A stretch of 16,175 bases of DNA from an uncultured Archangium sp. (GTDB taxonomy: Bacteria; Myxococcota; Myxococcia; Myxococcales; Myxococcaceae): positions 1 through 16,175 of the forward strand of contig CAMLFP010000089.1 of NCBI GenBank assembly GCA_946479335.1, in the 5' to 3' direction. The notes beneath the pieces are model-generated. The model did not search any database and had not been told where the DNA came from. It saw nothing but the letters and a program-made list of their open reading frames with translations. Both the position numbers and the translations under genes were made by a program. Shown one piece after another: positions 14,644 through 16,175 of this stretch. Each line of letters begins with the position of its first letter. Positions within the stretch are counted from its first letter, which is position 1.

Positions 14644-16146
14644 TCAGAGGGACATGACGTAGGCGAGCAGATCATCGCGCTCCTGCGGCGTGAGGAGATC
14701 CGCCCGGCCGTGCTTCGGCGCCCACTTCTCGACCGCGACGCGCAACGCGAACGGCGCGTCGACCCGCACCGCGCCGTCGTCGCGCACGCCGAGGCCCGCG
14801 AGCCCTGTGGTCAGCATGGGGAAGACGTCCCAGCTCCCGGCGAGCGACGGGGTGCCGAAGCCCGCGAAGAGCGCGTTCTGCTGCTCGGGGCGCACCGGCA
14901 GGAGGTGCGGCGTGCCCACGTCGATGAACCGCCCGCGCGTCGCCTCGGTCTGATCCATCGTGAAGAGCGGAGCAGGGTGACAGCCGCTGCACTCTGCTTT
15001 GCCCTCGAAGAGCGCGAGCCCGTTGCGCGGGTTGCCCTGATGCCCGTCGGGGAGCGTCACGTTCTCCGCCGGCGCGCCGCTCTCGGTGACGAAGGGGTTC
15101 GGCAGCGTGGGGATCAACGAGGCGAACAGCGTCAGCGCCTCGATCTCCTGCGGCGACGGGTCAGGGTTGTGGTACCGATTTCTCGACCCGACGAAGCGGA
15201 TGGTCTCGCCGATGGAGAAGGTCGACGCGGGCGTGAAGAACGGCGGCGTCTCCCGGCTGCCGCGCAAGGTGGGGCTCCGGTAGACGCGCAGCGGGTTGGT
15301 CTTGGCGAACAGCACGCCCTCGTTGTGGCCTTCGAGGTGGCATGCGTCACAGCTCATCGCGGTCTGGCCGAGATCGGCGTGGTACAGCACCTGGCCCATG
15401 CGGCGCGTCGGCTGGGTCAGCGGGTTGACCACCGGCCACTGCGTCTTCCACACCGCTTTCCCGGGGGCGCTCACGTCGACCACCGCCACCGAGCCGGTGA
15501 AGCGCTCCAACACGTACAGCGTCTTCGCGTCGGGCGAGAGCAGCAGCGCGCGCGGGCCGGTGTGCAACGAGACGCCCGCGCGGCCCTTGACCCCGAAGTC
15601 TTCGCGCGGGCGCGCGAGGGGGAAGTTCGACGGCGGCACCAGCGGCAGCGCCTGGAGCTCCGCCTTCGTCGCGTCGCCGCTCGCGAGCTTCTTCACGTCG
15701 ATGACGCGGACGAGGCCCAGCCCGATGTCGGCCGCGTAGAGCAGCCCGCGCGCGTCGTCGATGGCGAGGCCCTCGGTGATGCCGGCGCCGAACCCGCGGT
15801 GCCGCAGCCAGCCCTTGTTGAGTGAGACCGCGCCGACGCCACCGTTCATCGACACCTCCATGCGGTCGGCGTTCGGCCCGATGTTCGGCCCGATGGAGGA
15901 GACGAAGAGCGCGCGCGCCTTCGGCGACCACGCGAGCGCGCGCGGCGCCTTGCCGTTCATGATCTGCGCGGCGTACTTCTCGGTGGAGCCGCCGATGATC
16001 GGCGTGCCGGGCCCGGGCTCGAGGCTCACGCGGAGCGCGCCCGTGTCGACATTGAGCACATCGATCGCGCCGGTCTCCAGCGAACCGGCCACCAGCTCCT
16101 TGCCCGCCAGCACCAGCGCGTGTGGGTTGAGTGATATGTTGGTGTG
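14644..16146 (-). CDS. Beta-propeller/di-heme cytochrome c peroxidase (MauG)-like protein, 5' end missing
   Basis: About 500 codons remain; numbering is from the GTG at 16113. Residues 1-225 form YVTN-like propeller blades (PRALAWSPKARALFVSSIG, TEGLAIDDARGLLYAADIG, GPRALLLSPDAKTLYVLERF). Two c-type heme motifs follow: CDACH (255-259; bases 15337-15351) and CSGCH (375-379; bases 14977-14991), in a MauG/cytochrome c peroxidase-like region ending in a helical LLTPQERDDLLAYVMSL. Such di-heme proteins work in the periplasm, as peroxidases or in oxidising partner proteins; the substrate here is unknown. The reading frame continues sensibly upstream of 16113 (SLNPHALVL) before meeting a TAA at 16147-16149 in an odd, C-free stretch. 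No signal peptide is present, so the true start is lost or lies beyond the window. Confidence 0.87.
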   Translation of the reverse strand, partial: HTNISLNPHALVLAGKELVAGSLETGAIDVLNVDTGALRVSLEPGPGTPIIGGSTEKYAAQIMNGKAPRALAWSPKARALFVSSIGPNIGPNADRMEVSMNGGVGAVSLNKGWLRHRGFGAGITEGLAIDDARGLLYAADIGLGLVRVIDVKKLASGDATKAELQALPLVPPSNFPLARPREDFGVKGRAGVSLHTGPRALLLSPDAKTLYVLERFTGSVAVVDVSAPGKAVWKTQWPVVNPLTQPTRRMGQVLYHADLGQTAMSCDACHLEGHNEGVLFAKTNPLRVYRSPTLRGSRETPPFFTPASTFSIGETIRFVGSRNRYHNPDPSPQEIEALTLFASLIPTLPNPFVTESGAPAENVTLPDGHQGNPRNGLALFEGKAECSGCHPAPLFTMDQTEATRGRFIDVGTPHLLPVRPEQQNALFAGFGTPSLAGSWDVFPMLTTGLAGLGVRDDGAVRVDAPFALRVAVEKWAPKHGRADLLTPQERDDLLAYVMSL

Positions 16147-16175
16147 TTATAGTTTGTGGTTTTTGGGGAGTGTGT
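16120..16175. other. C-free, G/T-rich low-complexity window end (possible assembly artefact)
   Basis: These 56 bases contain no C on the plus strand, in a region otherwise rich in both G and C. Coding sense in the cytochrome frame persists to about 16134 and then stops at a TAA. This looks like a poor-quality contig end, although a genuine low-complexity sequence or integration point cannot be excluded. Confidence 0.6.

Overview
The window looks like chromosomal DNA from a high-GC, delta-proteobacterium-like (Myxococcota) bacterium. The signs are the GC-rich third positions, many secreted lipoproteins with Cys near residue 16-19, thrombospondin type-3 (TSP3) and von Willebrand A (VWA) surface proteins, and a C-terminal tag of the MYXO-CTERM type (Gly-Cys, hydrophobic stretch, RRRR). 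No tRNA, rRNA, CRISPR array or insertion sequence was seen.

Left part (1-5380). A partial Gly-linker lipoprotein on the minus strand diverges from a plus-strand two-gene operon. That operon encodes a Tat-exported small subunit of the gluconate 2-dehydrogenase subunit 3 type and an FAD-dependent GMC-family catalytic subunit carrying a Cys cluster. The operon converges on a small minus-strand lipoprotein. This gene in turn diverges, with only about 37 bp between starts, from a small plus-strand lipoprotein with a choice-of-anchor-D-like domain. A proline-rich RDD-family membrane protein follows.

Right part (5424-16146), all on the minus strand. In transcription order: a di-heme MauG/cytochrome c peroxidase-like protein with an N-terminal beta-propeller (5' end missing); a VWA/TSP3-type lipoprotein whose metal site has decayed; a signal-peptide/TSP3/PKD-like/MYXO-CTERM-type surface protein; two VWA-TSP3 lipoproteins with intact MIDAS motifs; and a large lipoprotein with PPC-like repeats. 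The three VWA-type proteins share the same layout and an unnamed C-terminal domain. A candidate sigma-54 promoter lies before the MYXO-CTERM gene. A strong intrinsic terminator lies between that gene and the two VWA genes, which suggests a highly expressed anchor protein followed by lower-level read-through into the lipoprotein genes. The working inference is a calcium-binding outer-surface complex; its function is unknown.

The last 56 bases contain no C at all and interrupt the cytochrome gene, so they may be a contig-end artefact.
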